Source: Dillenia suffruticosa (Eukaryota > Streptophyta > Magnoliopsida > Dilleniales > Dilleniaceae). From it: a stretch of DNA of 64,000 nucleotides. How positions within the stretch are numbered: the stretch's first letter is position 1; each line of letters begins with the position of its first letter. Of the stretch, positions 11,035-24,840 are shown piece after piece. The notes beneath the pieces are model-generated. The model saw only the letters and a program-made list of their open reading frames with translations. It made no database searches and was not told the origin of the DNA. The position numbers and the translations under genes were made by a program. The DNA is taken from contig JAVTVX010000026.1 in NCBI GenBank assembly GCA_033439265.1, forward strand, positions 15,067,001 to 15,131,000. The letters are read 5' to 3'.

Positions 11035-13986
11035 CTAGTTTTGGAATTGGGAGTTGTCGAGCTTCGAGGCAGCTGGCTTATCCAAAAACCACACTAACTT
11101 GCCCTTGGTTGGCTGAACCATCCTTGCAGGAATTGATTGACAGTCAGGTTCAACTGCATCAACTGCCAAGTGGACAGCCTGTGCTTTGTTTCCTCCTGTC
11201 ACGACCAAGGCAACATTGGACGCTGAGTTGATAACAGGCAAAGTGAAGGTGATCCTCTCTGGTGGCGGTTCAGGGGAATCAGTGATGTAAGTTACCCATT
11301 GATCTTTTTCATCAAGCACCAAGTGATTGGGAAAAAGTGAGGCAATGTGCCCATCCGAGCCCATTCCCAGAAGAATGAGATCAAATTTGGGGCAGTCACT
11401 GATATCCGAAACACTGATCAAGCGGGTTCTCACCATCTGTCGGATAGCGAACTCATAATCATCAGCAGCCTCCTCAGCTGAAATTGAATCATTGATAGAG
11501 TGGACGTGACTGGGAACAATTGGAACCTACACATTTAAAATACAAACAATTTGAGAAAATTGGTTAGCGCTTTGAATTCAGATAAGCTAAAAGAAAAAAT
11601 ATATATATATGGAAATTAAGCAATAAAATCTATTTCCTGCACATTGTTTCACATTTACCATCTTAATTCCCTTACAAGAAGGGTTTCGGACACTTTTAAT
11701 TCAACAGCGAAAGTTCAAATACTGTGGCTAAGTTAGAGATTAAAATTGGGTCTGCTACATTCAATTTAAGTCCTTCCACATTTGCCAGTTCTCAGCCTTA
11801 CTCATGGTGTGTTATCATAAGGAAGAACTTGCCCATTTTGCAGGCAAATTAAACTTGTTGCAGTTCATTCACGTATTATCCAGAAGGTTCCTATACATTG
11901 GGAGCATGGGGAGGCTTGGGATAGCTTAAAACTAATTGTGTAAGCTCTTCAGGAGTTCAGCCACCACTCAGGGAAGACTCCCACTTATCCAGACACTATG
12001 GAAAATCGTAAATGTGTGTTCAGTGTAAGGAGAGATAGTTGGCATCTCCCTCGACAGGGACGGGAACGGCTTACGAGCCTCCCTGTAACCACACACAGAA
12101 AATCCTATATGTTAATGTTCTTTCTCATCTTTTTGGTAAGGCAGATATTCTGGCTTCATTACTGCATTTTAGGTCTTAAAGGATACTAAAGCAACAAAAT
12201 ACCTGTGTTTGGTTATCACATTTTTCTGATAGTCTATTCTTTGCCTGCCTTTCTAGCATAGGAAGCTGTCAATTCTTAATGAACTGAAATTTTTTATAAT
12301 CAGTCTGTAATTCAAAGTAAACAAGAATTTTGGTCTATGATTGACACCTAGAGACTCTTAACAGAGTTCCTCTAGCATGTTTATGACAGCATCTGGTATC
12401 TGTAGCATTAGCCATTGCATTAAGATTTTTGCAGTGAAGTACTAAGAGTGTGAAATATCATTTTAAACCAAACAGCAGTCCTCAACACATGAACGTCATG
12501 CAGCAATCTAGAAACCATTATAGGTGACCAGAAAACCAACATACAAGTAAAGAATATGAAAACAACTGCCTCCCCTTTTGTGGATAAGCAATAAGCAGAT
12601 AAAGCAATGGTTAAGTGATAGAATACCAAATTTGGTAGCACAATTGACATGGTGGGAAAGCGAACAAATTAAAAACTAATAAATCAGCATCCACCACAAA
12701 TACAATAAAATTAAAAAGAAAAAAATAAGAACAAAAATAAAAAGCACGCCATCAGTTCAATTTGATATGACAAAAGGAATTCCTAATCTAGTGACGGGAG
12801 TATTTCCAATGAGGTCTAAATGGTAGTAGCTCAAGAAGAAACAAAGAAAGGAAGGTTGCACGTTTCAACCCACAAGATAACGAGCTTAAGCCTGCATGTG
12901 TTTTAAGGATGATGCTCAGTTATGATTTTAAAAAATTGATACTTCTACCAAAAGAAATTTGTAAAAGGAAACAATGGGGAGGCAATTCTGGTTTTTTTTT
13001 TTTTTTTTTTTTTTTTCAGGGAAAACTCAGAGTGCTTTATATGCTTAATCTAGAAGATGTTGATCGTTAGCCATGATTCAAACATAAAATCAGCAAGCCA
13101 ATCCAAAAATGACTCCAGAAATATCACTAAGGGAATACTGCATCAGTATCTTTTATCCTCAAGTCTGAAAGTCCATGAAGCTAATTTTGCAGATCCACTA
13201 ATTTTGCGGATCCATTAATTTTGTGAACACCACGACCCCCAGTGCATCAGTATATTTTGTCCTCAAGTCTGAGAGTTCAGGAAAACTCAGCACCAGGGAA
13301 CAAACATATACTACATCCAGTTTCCCACCTAAAAGATATCATGAGTAACTAATCTACTTCATGAAAATCATATGAGATTTGGATCTTTCAGCCTGCAATT
13401 TGTACAAAAAGCTAACTGCAGAGGAGGTGATTTCCCTGTGAAATCATGAAAGAGGGGGACCATTGTTATTCCTCCTCTGGGAATTCTTTGCCAGTAAATG
13501 GGATCTTAATCATGACAGAGGTGGACTGTTTGAAGCAAACAACAATCCTCACAGATAATGATAGACAAGGAACAAAAGCAGTGTCAAGATAAAAACCTTG
13601 GATAGGATGCCATCCTTTGCCAGTTTATAATTGCTATCAACATGGTTTTTCGCTACTACACGTTCATCGGCCCAGAATATGTACCACTTGGCCCAGTCAA
13701 TAGTTCTGTTATAAGGAGCCTTGCAGAGTTTTCTGTTTATATACTAAGCATTAGACCATAATTCAGGTAGAATTGCAAATTGACAAGCATTTGGGAGAAA
13801 AGAAAGAGTATACCCCAACAAATCAATGAGAGAACCACCAGATAAAGCAATTGCAAAGACACCGCGCTCTTTAACTGAATGTTCTGACAATTCAGCAACA
13901 TAGTCGGCCAAATCAGTACCAAGTTCATCCTCACTTTCATAAATCCTCAATTCGCCTCTATCGTTATGAAAATCAGAATGAGCCAT
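11035..13986 (-). CDS. 6-phosphogluconolactonase
   Basis: Minus-strand join 13986-13814, 13732-13597, 11526-11035; 266 residues. All borders are GT-AG; the junctions read LLG-KLCKAP and LSK-VPIVPS. Motifs in order: [45 protein letters not shown]. The protein hydrolyses 6-phosphogluconolactone to 6-phosphogluconate, the second step of the oxidative pentose phosphate pathway. No clear transit peptide is seen on the chosen start, and the end (NSQFQN) is not a peroxisomal SKL signal, so a cytosolic form is likely. Another in-frame ATG 30 bases upstream lies next to a possible acceptor (ATGGACAG, 14009-14016) and could be used if that site is not spliced. The second intron is about 2.1 kb and has a long T tract (12992-13017). 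Confidence 0.9.
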
Positions 13987-15010
13987 TCTCTTTGAGAAAT
14001 GACGTAATCTGTCCATTGAAGAAACAAAACAGAAACTAGTCAAACGGGGTATCAACAATTAACAGTACTTCAATTTTTTTTTAGTGAACGCAAAAAAATT
14101 CACACATTTGAAGTCTAAGATTACATAAAATACTACCAATTTCTCCACCCATGAACCGGAAAATGGATAGTATATAGAGTTATAGATTGCATAACCGTGA
14201 AGAAGTTCCACAAATTCAACAAAGGAAAGATCATTTATGGTAACCAAGAAAAATCACATCAATGAATTAATCAATGTAGAGATGCAACTAAAATTAACAA
14301 AAACAAGTGAATCCAACTGTAGGGTGAATTTAGCTTGACAGACAAGAGATCAAGAAAGAAAAACCTAAATCAGTTCAAACCCATCACAGATAATAGATTC
14401 TACTGTAATCAAACCCCAGATCATAAAAACAACCTCAATTGCATTACATTACACGCAACTAAAAAGATTCTACTTAAAAATAATCCAACCAAAAACAACC
14501 TCAATTTGCATTCCATTATACAAAAAGGCAAAAGGGTCTACAACGACAATGAACAAGGGAAAAAAAACATGTCTTAAAGACTGAGACCTAGCAACTGCAA
14601 TTGAGACCAGAAAAAAAAAAAGAATAAAAAATTAATGAACATCCTCCCAAAATAAAAAGAAAAGAAAAGGCTTACAACGAAGAAGAAGAAGAGATATTGT
14701 TGGGAGAGAAAGCCGAAACAGACGAAGTAAGAAGTTGGGTATCTACAAAAATTATATTATTTTATGCATAGAAGAAGAGGAGGAAATTCAAATTTCCAAT
14801 AAATAATTCATTAATAAAATTATATATTAAGAGGAATAGAAGAAGAGAAAGAATTTTTACCTCTCAAGCTTCCACGTGCATCCGATGATCGTGACCAAAC
14901 ACAGAAGAGATGAGAACAACTCTCTCTCTCTCTCCCCACAAGGTAAACGGATAAATTTGAGATGAGAGAGGGAAGAAATAAAGGAAAACCTCCCTAGATA
15001 CTCTGCTATT
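13987..15010 (-). promoter_or_regulatory. PGL 5' UTR and promoter region
   Basis: A likely acceptor lies at 14009-14010. Candidate non-coding first exons end at donors near 14675 (GTT|GTAAGC) and 14861 (GAGAG|GTAAAA). Upstream is a GA/CT-rich stretch (14917-14934). Which leader is used cannot be told from sequence alone. Confidence 0.4.
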
Positions 15011-18000
15011 GCTTCTCCCAACTAATATAGCAATCATAGAGAAACAAGCAATTAATGTAATTACACAAAATCTGGGCATTGCAAAAAGTTTTTTATTTTT
15101 TATTTTTTATTTTTTATTTTTTGTAGACAGATTTCCCAATCTAAAGATGACAAATGGACCAATTGCTTTCTGTCTCGCAGTGTTAAGAACATTGTACCTT
15201 TGTCTTGTTATTATCCATGTTGTTTTATTATTATTGTTGTTATTTGGAATTATTTTATTTAAAATAGTTTATTATAAAGTAACTTTATCATATTTTTATA
15301 TAAAATAATATTATTTAATGTGCTCTGATTTGATACATTTCATCAAAATAATAAATACTAAGATATAAAATTGAGTCATATTATATTTATTATTCTACTT
15401 TTTAAATTTGAATTTATCGTAACTTATTATATTCTTTTCATATGATTTTATTTGTTTTTGTTTTATTCTTAATTTCATATTAAAATTTAGAATTAAAATA
15501 AAAAAAACACTATTTTAGCTTAAAGCAAAAGCATTAACTTTTTGAAAAGATGTGCAGTTTAGGAAAATGTTAATAGGAAAAATGTCATTAGAAATAACAT
15601 TGGGATTTGGGGATGGGATGCAAACCTTAATTAGGAAAAGAAATATGATTTATTAATAATGAAGACAAGGGGTTTTTTTTTTTTTTTTTTTTTTTTTTTG
15701 ATATAATCTTCACCTCCCACACTTTTTTCCTAGTCCGAGAAAATATTCCTATTCCTTTTTCCTTCTCTTTGCATTATCAAAAGTTGTCTTTAGTTTTATA
15801 TTTTGGTTGTCTCCCCCAAAACCGGCTAATGTACACTTGTCATGTGTTTCTCTCTCTCTTTTATGTCTTGCATGTTACCTCTTGATCCCACCACACTTGG
15901 GTGTGTTCATGTGCTTACTCGTACATGAAAACATACACTGCGTCCACATGTTTTGAGCTCATAGAGCTAGCTGGTTGATCCGAATATGTATATATATATC
16001 ATTTATATCTGTTTATATTATATTAAAAAAATTATTAAATACACAACTGTCAAAATATATCTGTTTATATAAATTATTTATTTTTCTATATTTATAAAAT
16101 TACTCATTTTTTGTTCTCGTAACAAAAAAATATTAAAATTTGGGTTTCTAATGCTAAAAATTACTATATTTTATGATTAATAAATTCGATTTTTACTTAT
16201 CAAAGTACATGAAAAGAATTTTATAGTAGATGTTTTTACCGACATATATATATTTGGTTACATAAAAATTATAAAAATAATAAAAATACACACATCCTCA
16301 ATCTTGGAAAAGACATTTAAATAAAAACTTTTTATTATTCGAGTGTTCTTCTCATAAAGACGCGTATATGGTATCATAGGAATTTTGTAACACTGGAATT
16401 TAAGAGGTGGAGTCTCACGTGTGGGACTAGTCATTGGTATTTGTGATCATAGCATTTGGTGGGAAAATTAGGTATTTCCCATTTAAAGGTATTAATGTAG
16501 TTTTGAACTCCATTGATAGCTTTATTCAATTTTCATAATAGCTCACTTCGGTTGTTGAAACTTTGAAAGTGCTTTTATTTATGCCATTTCAATCTTGGGA
16601 TTGGAAGCACTTCATTTGATGTGAATATAAAAAGGAAACAACTTTGTATCCTATCATCTCTCCTCACACATCATATCATTTGAAAACGATGATCCTATAA
16701 AGATCAAGAGGAAAAAGAAAAGGGTTTTCACCGTAGAGATACTCTTTGTCTGGGACAATAGTATTAATATAACTTAAATTATAAAATTAAAAAATATAAA
16801 TAATTTCCCATAAGTTTTAAATTATTTTTGATTAAAAGAGTTTGATCAATTTTATCGATACCATACGAGATAGTGAAATCCCTTTAATTAAAAAGAATTC
16901 AAAAATACTTTTTAATTAAAAATTATTTATATTTTTAACTCTAAAATTATAATTTAACCTGGTGAAACAAAACAATAATTTTTTGTAGCTAAAAACTTAG
17001 ACTTTCAATGACTTAAAGTTTTATTATATTAATTTCAATTCTAAATGTTAATTTTTCTAATTTAAATATTACAAAAGTAAAGTTTATGTACATATAAAGA
17101 AAAAGGGATAAACCCACCCCATTAATCAAAAGCCCCACGAGATGGCAAATCAAAGCCTTCTCAAACCCACAGTGGAGGAATCTTAGCATTATCCAAGGCT
17201 GACGGATGGTGAGGGGTCTTGCATTATCATTATTTACTATTTATGGGATTCGGAAGGCAGAAAATGGCACAAAAAGAGAAGATGTCATTCCCACTTCTGC
17301 TCCCACCTTCGACTATAATTTTTAATTATTTAATTATTTAACTGGTTTTTCCTACGTATCATCTAATTCTTCACCACTGCTGATGCAATTCTTCTTGATT
17401 TATCATTCAACTCAAACTCGATTTCATGATACTACCAAACTCACTTGATCTCGAATTCAAGTTATGAGAATAAAAAAATTAAATTTAAAAGAGTCAATAT
17501 TTTAATGAATTTTATAATACTCAAACCAAATTAATCAGACGAATTTTACATATCGATAGGTGATAAAAAAAAATTCATTTTAATAAAAATAGGATGTAAA
17601 AGTTAGATAGCTGCAAACATTCATTCTATTATTCTTGCCTTTTCAATTATTTTAATTTAATAATTTCATTAGGTAAATGGGTAAGATTGAATTCCTTTTC
17701 ATATTTGTCAAATTAGTAGTAGGTAAGGTATTGGCCTCACATTAATTATAGCTAAAACTCTATGTGATCATAATTGATTCTGTTCTAATCAATCAATTCA
17801 ATCTTTTTATATAGCATGATTACGTGTGGCCTCTAGTTGAATAAATGGGGTTATTCAAAAAATATCGATATAGAAAATAATATCTTAAATTAATTTAAAT
17901 CCATACTTTATAAAATTTTTTAAATAATATTAATATTGTTGTCGTCAAAATATAACGCTAGCATTTCATATAACAGTATCAAAATATTTTTCATTTTCAG

Positions 18001-18318
18001 ATGGTGAGGGTTTGAAACTTGATACCCACCACCTAATTATAGAAAAATAAGACTATAGACATGCATTAGTAAAGGTCCTTACTTTTCTATTAGGATGAAA
18101 AATAGATAAACCATTTTGTCAAATAGAATTTCTTTTGTCATGATTTTAATTCCAAGAAAATTAAATGATAAGTTGCTTATATTGATTACCTTGAATTAAA
18201 AATTAAAGCAATTAATATAAAGTAAAATAATAAGAATATTAATGGCTACACACATATCATAACATCCAAAATACACATTTCTGCATAATTAATCTCATCA
18301 TTGTGAGCAATTGATATC

Positions 18319-18360
<42 letters not shown>

Positions 18361-18720
18361 TAAATTCCCGAATTTGAGTCTCTAGTAAAAAAAAAAAAAA
18401 AATCCCATTGTTAGAGTATTATTATTGCTGAACAAAAAAACAAATAGCTAATATTCTTTTATACAATCAACTTGCTCTAAAATTTAAAAATTCCTACACC
18501 ATTTGTTCAATCCAGAGTTTGTACCTAAATTTTGGGTCCAAGATACTCCCGAAATTCCAACTGTACAAAATTACTAATCATTATTTTATGTGCTTGATGG
18601 TTTAAAAATATGTTTAAATCATTTAAAATAAAATTATTGGAAGTTTTTTTTTATTATTTTTTTAATTTATTGTGAACAACAAATTAATTAAAAAATTTTT
18701 AACATTATACTCAGATGGCA
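15011..18720. other. AT-rich gene-free region
   Basis: About 3.7 kb, very AT-rich, with long T runs (15672-15698), a (TA)n run (18322-18350) and an A run (18389-18403). The stretch 16380-16760 is less AT-rich, with a GTCTCACGTGTGGGAC segment and an ATATAAAAAGG box at about 16625. It looks like a promoter or LTR fragment, but I cannot assign it. Confidence 0.45.
18322..18350. repeat. (TA)n microsatellite
   Basis: Uninterrupted TA dinucleotides followed by a T run. Typical of intergenic plant DNA and probably length-variable. Confidence 0.85.
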
Positions 18721-21700
18721 TTTCTTGTTTCTCGCAGCCTAAGTTCTAGTTTGCTTGTTTATACGGATGGGTTCAAGTGAGCGGGGCTTTCATGGAGACT
18801 TGACCTGCTGGGTTGGGCTCCTCTCTTTGAACCTCCATTATGGAATTCCCCAAGATTTTGCTTGAACAAGTAATGCAATTTCTCCTTTTCCTTTCCTTCT
18901 TGTTTCTTGATCTCAAATTATTCGTCTCTATTTTTTTTTACCTGAAGGCCTTGAACTCCTTCTGCCGCCTCACCATTTTTAGCTAATTCTTCGCTTGTAC
19001 AGACAATTAGGGATTATGGGCATTCTTGTTTCTTGACAATCTCAAATGGGTTAATTTCTTTGTGTCAGAATTGGGTTTTAATGCAATTTTGTGCAAACTA
19101 TGAAGATGCAGAGTATTATAGAAAACTGTAAGAAAGAGGGATTTTTTTTTTTTTGAATGGGGTAGGGTTGTCCAGCTGTGGACGTGTTCAATATGAAATA
19201 GTGCTGTTTGTTGCTTTTGATTAGATTGATTTTTAAAGTTTTCTTAAATATAATTTGCATTGATCTTTTTTATGAATTAAAAGTCAATAAGAGGAATAGA
19301 TATATAAGACTTCAGATTCCTGAAAGAGACTTGATTGCACAGAAAAAAGCTTGAAATAGCCTTCGGTTGTGGCGCTTATTTTTGCTCATCTCAACTCAAT
19401 TATTGAGTAATGAGATGTCCAAATCACAGTATAGGATGAGAGCACCAACTTGTTTGTATAGGTCCATATATCTATACATTACTATCCTCCATGACTGAGG
19501 AGGGGCCTAGCAAAGGGGGACATATTGTCTTTTCTCTTGATGTAAGCCTTCATGTTGCTTTAAATGTTTTATACTTGTCATAATTTTAGGGTGTTGATAT
19601 ACTGATTTTCTTTTTGCTGGAAATTCAAAAATATAGTTATATGTTTTAGGAAGACTATGGTTTTTTATCATTCCATTAATATGAATTTGCCCATCCAATA
19701 CCATAAAGATGGATAATAATGCGATCATCCTTTATTTAGCATATGAAGTCAATTTGGGAATTAGGCTATTTCTGAGGACTAAGGTGATTTTCCTTTCTAT
19801 TTGCTCACTGTTTTGTAGGCATAATCCCTCCTCTCTTACTTGCCATAACTTACTTTTCCTGCTTCATTCATTTTCTTCAGCTATTAGCACTCCTGACATC
19901 TCCTTTAATGAGATGCAAACTGGTTTAGAAATAATATATTGTCCTACATAAGAAATTCCATAACGTGTCCATCAATTTCTTTAGGAATGATAGTTTCGTA
20001 TTCTTAAAATACTCATAGCTATACGTGCCGTGTGCAAGCTTCACCTGTCGGCTATCTCTAGTGGCCATGCTCACGGATGAGCTCATCTAAATGCTTGGAG
20101 GATTTTAAAGGTTGTGGTTATTAGTGAACAGAACATTTCAAAATTTCTGGTTGTTGTCAAACAAAATACTTGCTTACTTCTTGTCACAAACATAATATCC
20201 CCATTGTACACTGGTAAAACTTATGTGTATTAAATGCACAATCTCCTGTTACGATAGTGCATATGCCTCAAAGTTGTCCAGCCAACAAGGAAGGCTTTGT
20301 TGAATTTGCTGTGAAAGTCAACTTGGTACAATTTTGGGACGCACTTATAGAATACAATTTAGGTGTTCTCCTTCTTATTAAAAAACCAGATTAGCCTGAT
20401 AAGTAGCATTATTTTTTGCATAAGGCGCTCTCTCTTGGAGGTTCTATCCGGTATCTTTAGCTAAATCCAGGCTTCCATTCTCTTTTGTTGTGGCCCAAGG
20501 GTGTTTGAGCCATTCAAGGGGGGTAAACTCTCCGTCTTGGTACATGCTGAATTTGATCTCAAAATTTCTAGGTCTATCTATCATATGGATCTTTACAAGT
20601 TGAAATATTTCACACCGCTTAGATTTTCATACTTGACATATACACATCTCCACTGGTGGGAAGAACTCAATTAACATGGCTTAGTCTAACCATCTAATCA
20701 ATTTTGAAACCCTTTGGGATTTTCCACTGGTGTTGGGAATGATAACGTGTGAATGAATCTTGTAGATGGGGTATGGGCTTGGGAATGCAGCAGCATCTTG
20801 CAAAAATAACAAATGGGCTATTAAGTGTCCAAATTCACCTTTCTTGGGATCCTATTAGGGGCTACAGAGATCCTGGTTATTATGATGGCCTTATGGTGAT
20901 CTTGTGTGAAGAGGAGGATAATTTCATAGCATTCATGGGTACTATGAGGCCTGCCTTTAACCATTTAGTTTTTCCATATTAGACTTATTCTAGTTAATTC
21001 AGCTAATACGGAGGTCAATTTTTCACATGAATCCATTTGGGTTGTTGTGCAGGCATTTGCTCCAGGTTCCAAGCTTTGACAGGAATCCAGTGATACATAT
21101 TTGGTTTTGACAGCATTCAAGGAGGTTGTCGCTTTTGTTCAAAATAGCTTCCTGTACTTTGTTTCTAGTTCTCCTCTCTGAAGTTTAAACCTTTTAAACA
21201 TGCTTCCAGAAGAGCTAGCAATGACTAATGGTCTAGAGGGTCTTCTGTATGACAAATCACTAGAAAGTTCATTCTTTTTTGTTTTATTAAATACCAATAG
21301 GACCCTTAGCCACTACCCTCCGGGTGTGCACCGGTAATCCCAATTGGCATGCACAATGGCCCACAAACCTAGGTGTCGGTTCAAAGCCTGCCTAGCGCAT
21401 TTTGCAAGGATTGAACCTTAGGCCTTTGGCACTCCACGTGAGACCTCCTTTTTTTTAATTCACATTGTGATTCGAACTTGAATTTATTATAAGAAAAGGA
21501 GGATTGGTGTATCACTGGAGTTAATGCTCATTGGCACGTGAAACCTTCTCCTGAGATGAAGGAGGATGCACTACTCTGTATTCTGATTTATGATGTTGTA
21601 TGATATTATTATTTTTCAGAGATCTTAATTTTGAAGCTTAGAAAGTGAAAATGTATCTAATTGGGACACGTATACGTCACCATTATTTTATTGCGTATAA

Positions 21701-21841
21701 TATCATTATTCCCCTATGCCTTTCATGGGTTAGCAATTCCGCCCAAAACAGAGAGAAAAAAAATAGTGTCATTAATTTTTTAGTCATTGTGACAAGTCTC
21801 TCAATAAACTGAATATTAGCCCATTGTTATATATTTTACAG
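18721..21841. other. Unassigned region upstream of the neprosin remnant
   Basis: No exon chain could be built. The ATG at 18840 opens a short hydrophobic frame (MEFPKILLEQVMQFLLFLSF) that resembles a signal peptide, and 20749-20982 is an open frame with no recognised domain. Either might be a decayed exon of the neprosin gene that ends at 22279, but neither resembles the conserved N-terminal half of that family. Confidence 0.3.
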
Positions 21842-22279
21842 GAGAAGGCTACCAAAAATCGGTGGGTTCTTTTACAAGGCATAGACTTGGGTTATTGGGC
21901 TGCATCACTCTTCACCGGTCGTTCTGACAGCGCAACTTATATTCAATGGGGTGGGGAAATTCGGAAGGAAAGACCCAATGGCCGCAACGACCCAAATGGG
22001 AAGCAGTCATTCGCAAAAGCGAGTTTCTTTAGTCCTGTGGCATACATGGACGCCTCTAACAATTTTGTCGATGCAGATCCCAAGCCAACCGTGACTAATC
22101 CTTCATCTTATGATTTGCAATTTGGACCATCATTTGTTACTTCCTTGGAGTACATTGAAGAGAGGTTCCTTAATCCTGGAGAAGCCTATCTGGGTCAGCA
22201 ATTGCAGAACAAGTTTCTTCATCCGTTCCAAGCAAAACGGCTGCAGCCTGGGTATTGTGGGTCCAAACCACAGCATTAA
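21842..22279 (+). pseudogene. Neprosin-domain (DUF239) gene remnant, 3' exon
   Basis: An exon-like frame starts after the acceptor TATATTTTACAG and ends in TAA at 22279 (145 residues in frame). Its first 80 residues fit the C-terminal part of the neprosin domain: a Trp-rich start, DLGYWAASLFTGRSDSAT, IQWGGEI, then FAKASFF..V...DASNNFVD and a YD..FGP stretch. The usual ending with a Gly-Pro-Gly and terminal Cys-Pro is replaced by unrelated residues (LQPGYCGSKPQH end). The upstream half of the domain was not found. I read it as a truncated gene or pseudogene; a diverged functional gene with long introns is the alternative. Confidence 0.6.
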
Positions 22280-24840
22280 CTACATTGCACTTAAGTACTG
22301 CATTCACCTCTGAAAAGTGAAGGCATAGATCAGGTTGGTGGATTATACATTATGCAAAAATGAGTGAACTAGCAAAACAAGTATCAATCATGACACCAAC
22401 GAACCTTCTGAATATAACCAAGCATAATCTAGTTTCCATCTTGATCCCCAACGTTAAAAACGGATGAAATATGGCAAAATATTAGATTTTGATCTGATTG
22501 GATTAGGGGGGAAATTCATTTAATTAAACAAATGAAGCTAGCTGAGATTTAATTACCATCCATGAGCCGTCTGAGTATATGTAAGCTTTACTAATAATTA
22601 AGGTTGAGATCAGCATGTATGTGTGCAACAAGAAGAATTCCATGTTTGTTAGTACTATCAACCTGCATCATTAAAAGATAAATAACCAAAAAGAAAAATC
22701 CAAGGACAAAGATGAAGGGATGGAAAAGGGGCAAAAAACATGCCATACCCTGATAGCAGTTGCATTCTTACAAGCTTAATTATCAATAACAACCCTGACA
22801 CAACAAGATGACATGAGAAAAAAGGAGTAAAATCTCAAGACTTATCACAGCAAGGGCAAAGAACCCCCCCCCCAAAAAAAAAATCATAATGCCATGGTGG
22901 GTTTACTCTTAAGAGTTTCTCATATTCATCATCCAAATCTTGTGTAAAGCTCATGCTTGGTTATCAAAACCCAGCAGAACCTAAACTTCCACTAAAAACC
23001 ACTATCTTGCTGAAGTGGGTAGTCTGAATTTTTAACCATCAGCAGGATCAACATAGCAACTAGACCACAAAAGCAGGAATTCCTCCTCTCTGATGTCAAA
23101 TTCAGCAATTGAGCCATTGAAGATAGAGTCTCTTGAGAGATTCTGAGAAGCAGTTTCTTGAAGGCTTGCAGTAACAATCACAAAGATTGCTGTCCAGAGA
23201 AAGAAGCAGCTACCCTACTTCACCACAACTGCTGTGTTCTTCCTTCACTTGGGTGAGGAACTAGTGGATGTTGTACCTTTCATTTCACTCCCCACATCTG
23301 AGCCAGCATTGTGGTGGAAAAGGCCCCCCTAAAGAGATAACAATATGTGTTCTGCACTCAAGAGGGCAAAAGCAGTACAAATATAAAAGTTTATAACCTA
23401 TATTGTACCTCTTATTTTCTGCATAATCCACTCAAGAGAAACTAATATATGATTCATTAGGTATATGATGTTGTTAATGCTACACAGGCTGACAGCAGAA
23501 AAATGGCACATGCTGGTGAGGTTATAGCACTCAGCATAAATATATCGCAATTGGTTAATGTCAAGCACCATGTGATCATATAGAGACTCCAGAATTTATC
23601 AGATAACATTATCATTGAGAAATTAGTCAGGATCATATCTAGATAATAGGATAATATCAAAAGAACACAAGATCTCCCATGAGGAGATCTCCCGCAGGTG
23701 ACAAATGGGATATGCATAAAGATTTCTACCAATTCTCTTGGTTCAAGCTAAATGTAGTACTTCCTAGTCAATGCAATATGATGACACTAATATACTAGGC
23801 CCTAAAACAACTGTTTAAAGGAAAAAAGGATCTAATTCACCTTTCTTAACATAAATCATTACAGCCTTCCAGGAATCAGTAGTGAATCAGAGTGAATGCA
23901 TCTAATTGTACGGTCAACAGGTCAGAAACAGTGTCTTAATTACTAATGGTCCATTATCAAATTTCCAACGATGTGCCTAACCCACCCACCCCAAGGGACT
24001 CAAGGCGCACTTGAGCAGCGGGGACAGCACCCAACAACTACAAGCACTCGGTAGTCATAGTTCCACTCAACACGCAATACTCATTACCAGCACCTCCACT
24101 AGAGGAGGGGATATCGCAATACAGCTCTGTATTCTTTATTTGTAGAAGAACAAAGCAGGGTCGCAGGAAATATAGGATGACTTCCAAAATACACATCTGC
24201 AACTCTGGCTCGGGCTACAACTTCAGTGGCAGTCCTATAGTAAACATTAGTCAAGGTCTAAAAGATTTTCTTATTTGACCATGGCAAACTTGTGTAATGG
24301 ACATCATTCAATTTATTAGCACATTTGAATATTCAGACTTATAACCTTGCAACCAGGAAGGAATTTCATCCCTATATTAGGATTGCAAAATTAGGTCTAC
24401 CTTCTACACTCAAATTAGAATGAGAAAGTAGAATAGAAATTTATAGTAGATCCTAGTCATGAAAATTTTATTCATAGTATTCACTTCTCAAAAGAAAAGG
24501 GTCATTAGCAGATATCAGCTCAAAAAATTTCTTTCAAATATAAACAATTTTACAAGAAGAGCATTAAACATCAGCCCACGCAGGATTCAAGACCCCAATC
24601 TCAAATTTATGAAGCAGCAATGGGAAAAAGCAAAAGGCTCATGCTAAGGTTATCTAATTGTCAATGTTAACACGACAAAGATAGTCTTTAAGTGTCCGTG
24701 ACTTTTGGTAATGAAATCACCGCTCGAGGACTACAAGAAGGTTTAAAATGATAAGCATTTGAGGGAAAAAAAATGCATAACAAATTAAAGAAACAAGGAT
24801 GCCCGTTCCTCACAATTACGATTCTGCATTATCCTTTCTT
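22280..24840. other. Decayed 3' part of an unidentified minus-strand gene?
   Basis: No intact gene. On the minus strand, 23332-23252 after a CTCTTTAG acceptor reads as a 27-residue exon end (GGLFHHNAGSDVGSEMKG... stop). The segment around 23950-24130 is clearly similar to 37420-37520, which lies in another copy of the repeated block. This suggests that copy A of that block extends this far left. Function unknown. Confidence 0.3.

Noticed and set aside
21270-21460. Possible third SINE on the minus strand (box B-like GGTTCAATCC)
   Set aside because: The only box-A-like word is about 16 bases from it, too close for a tRNA-type promoter, and no target duplication was found.
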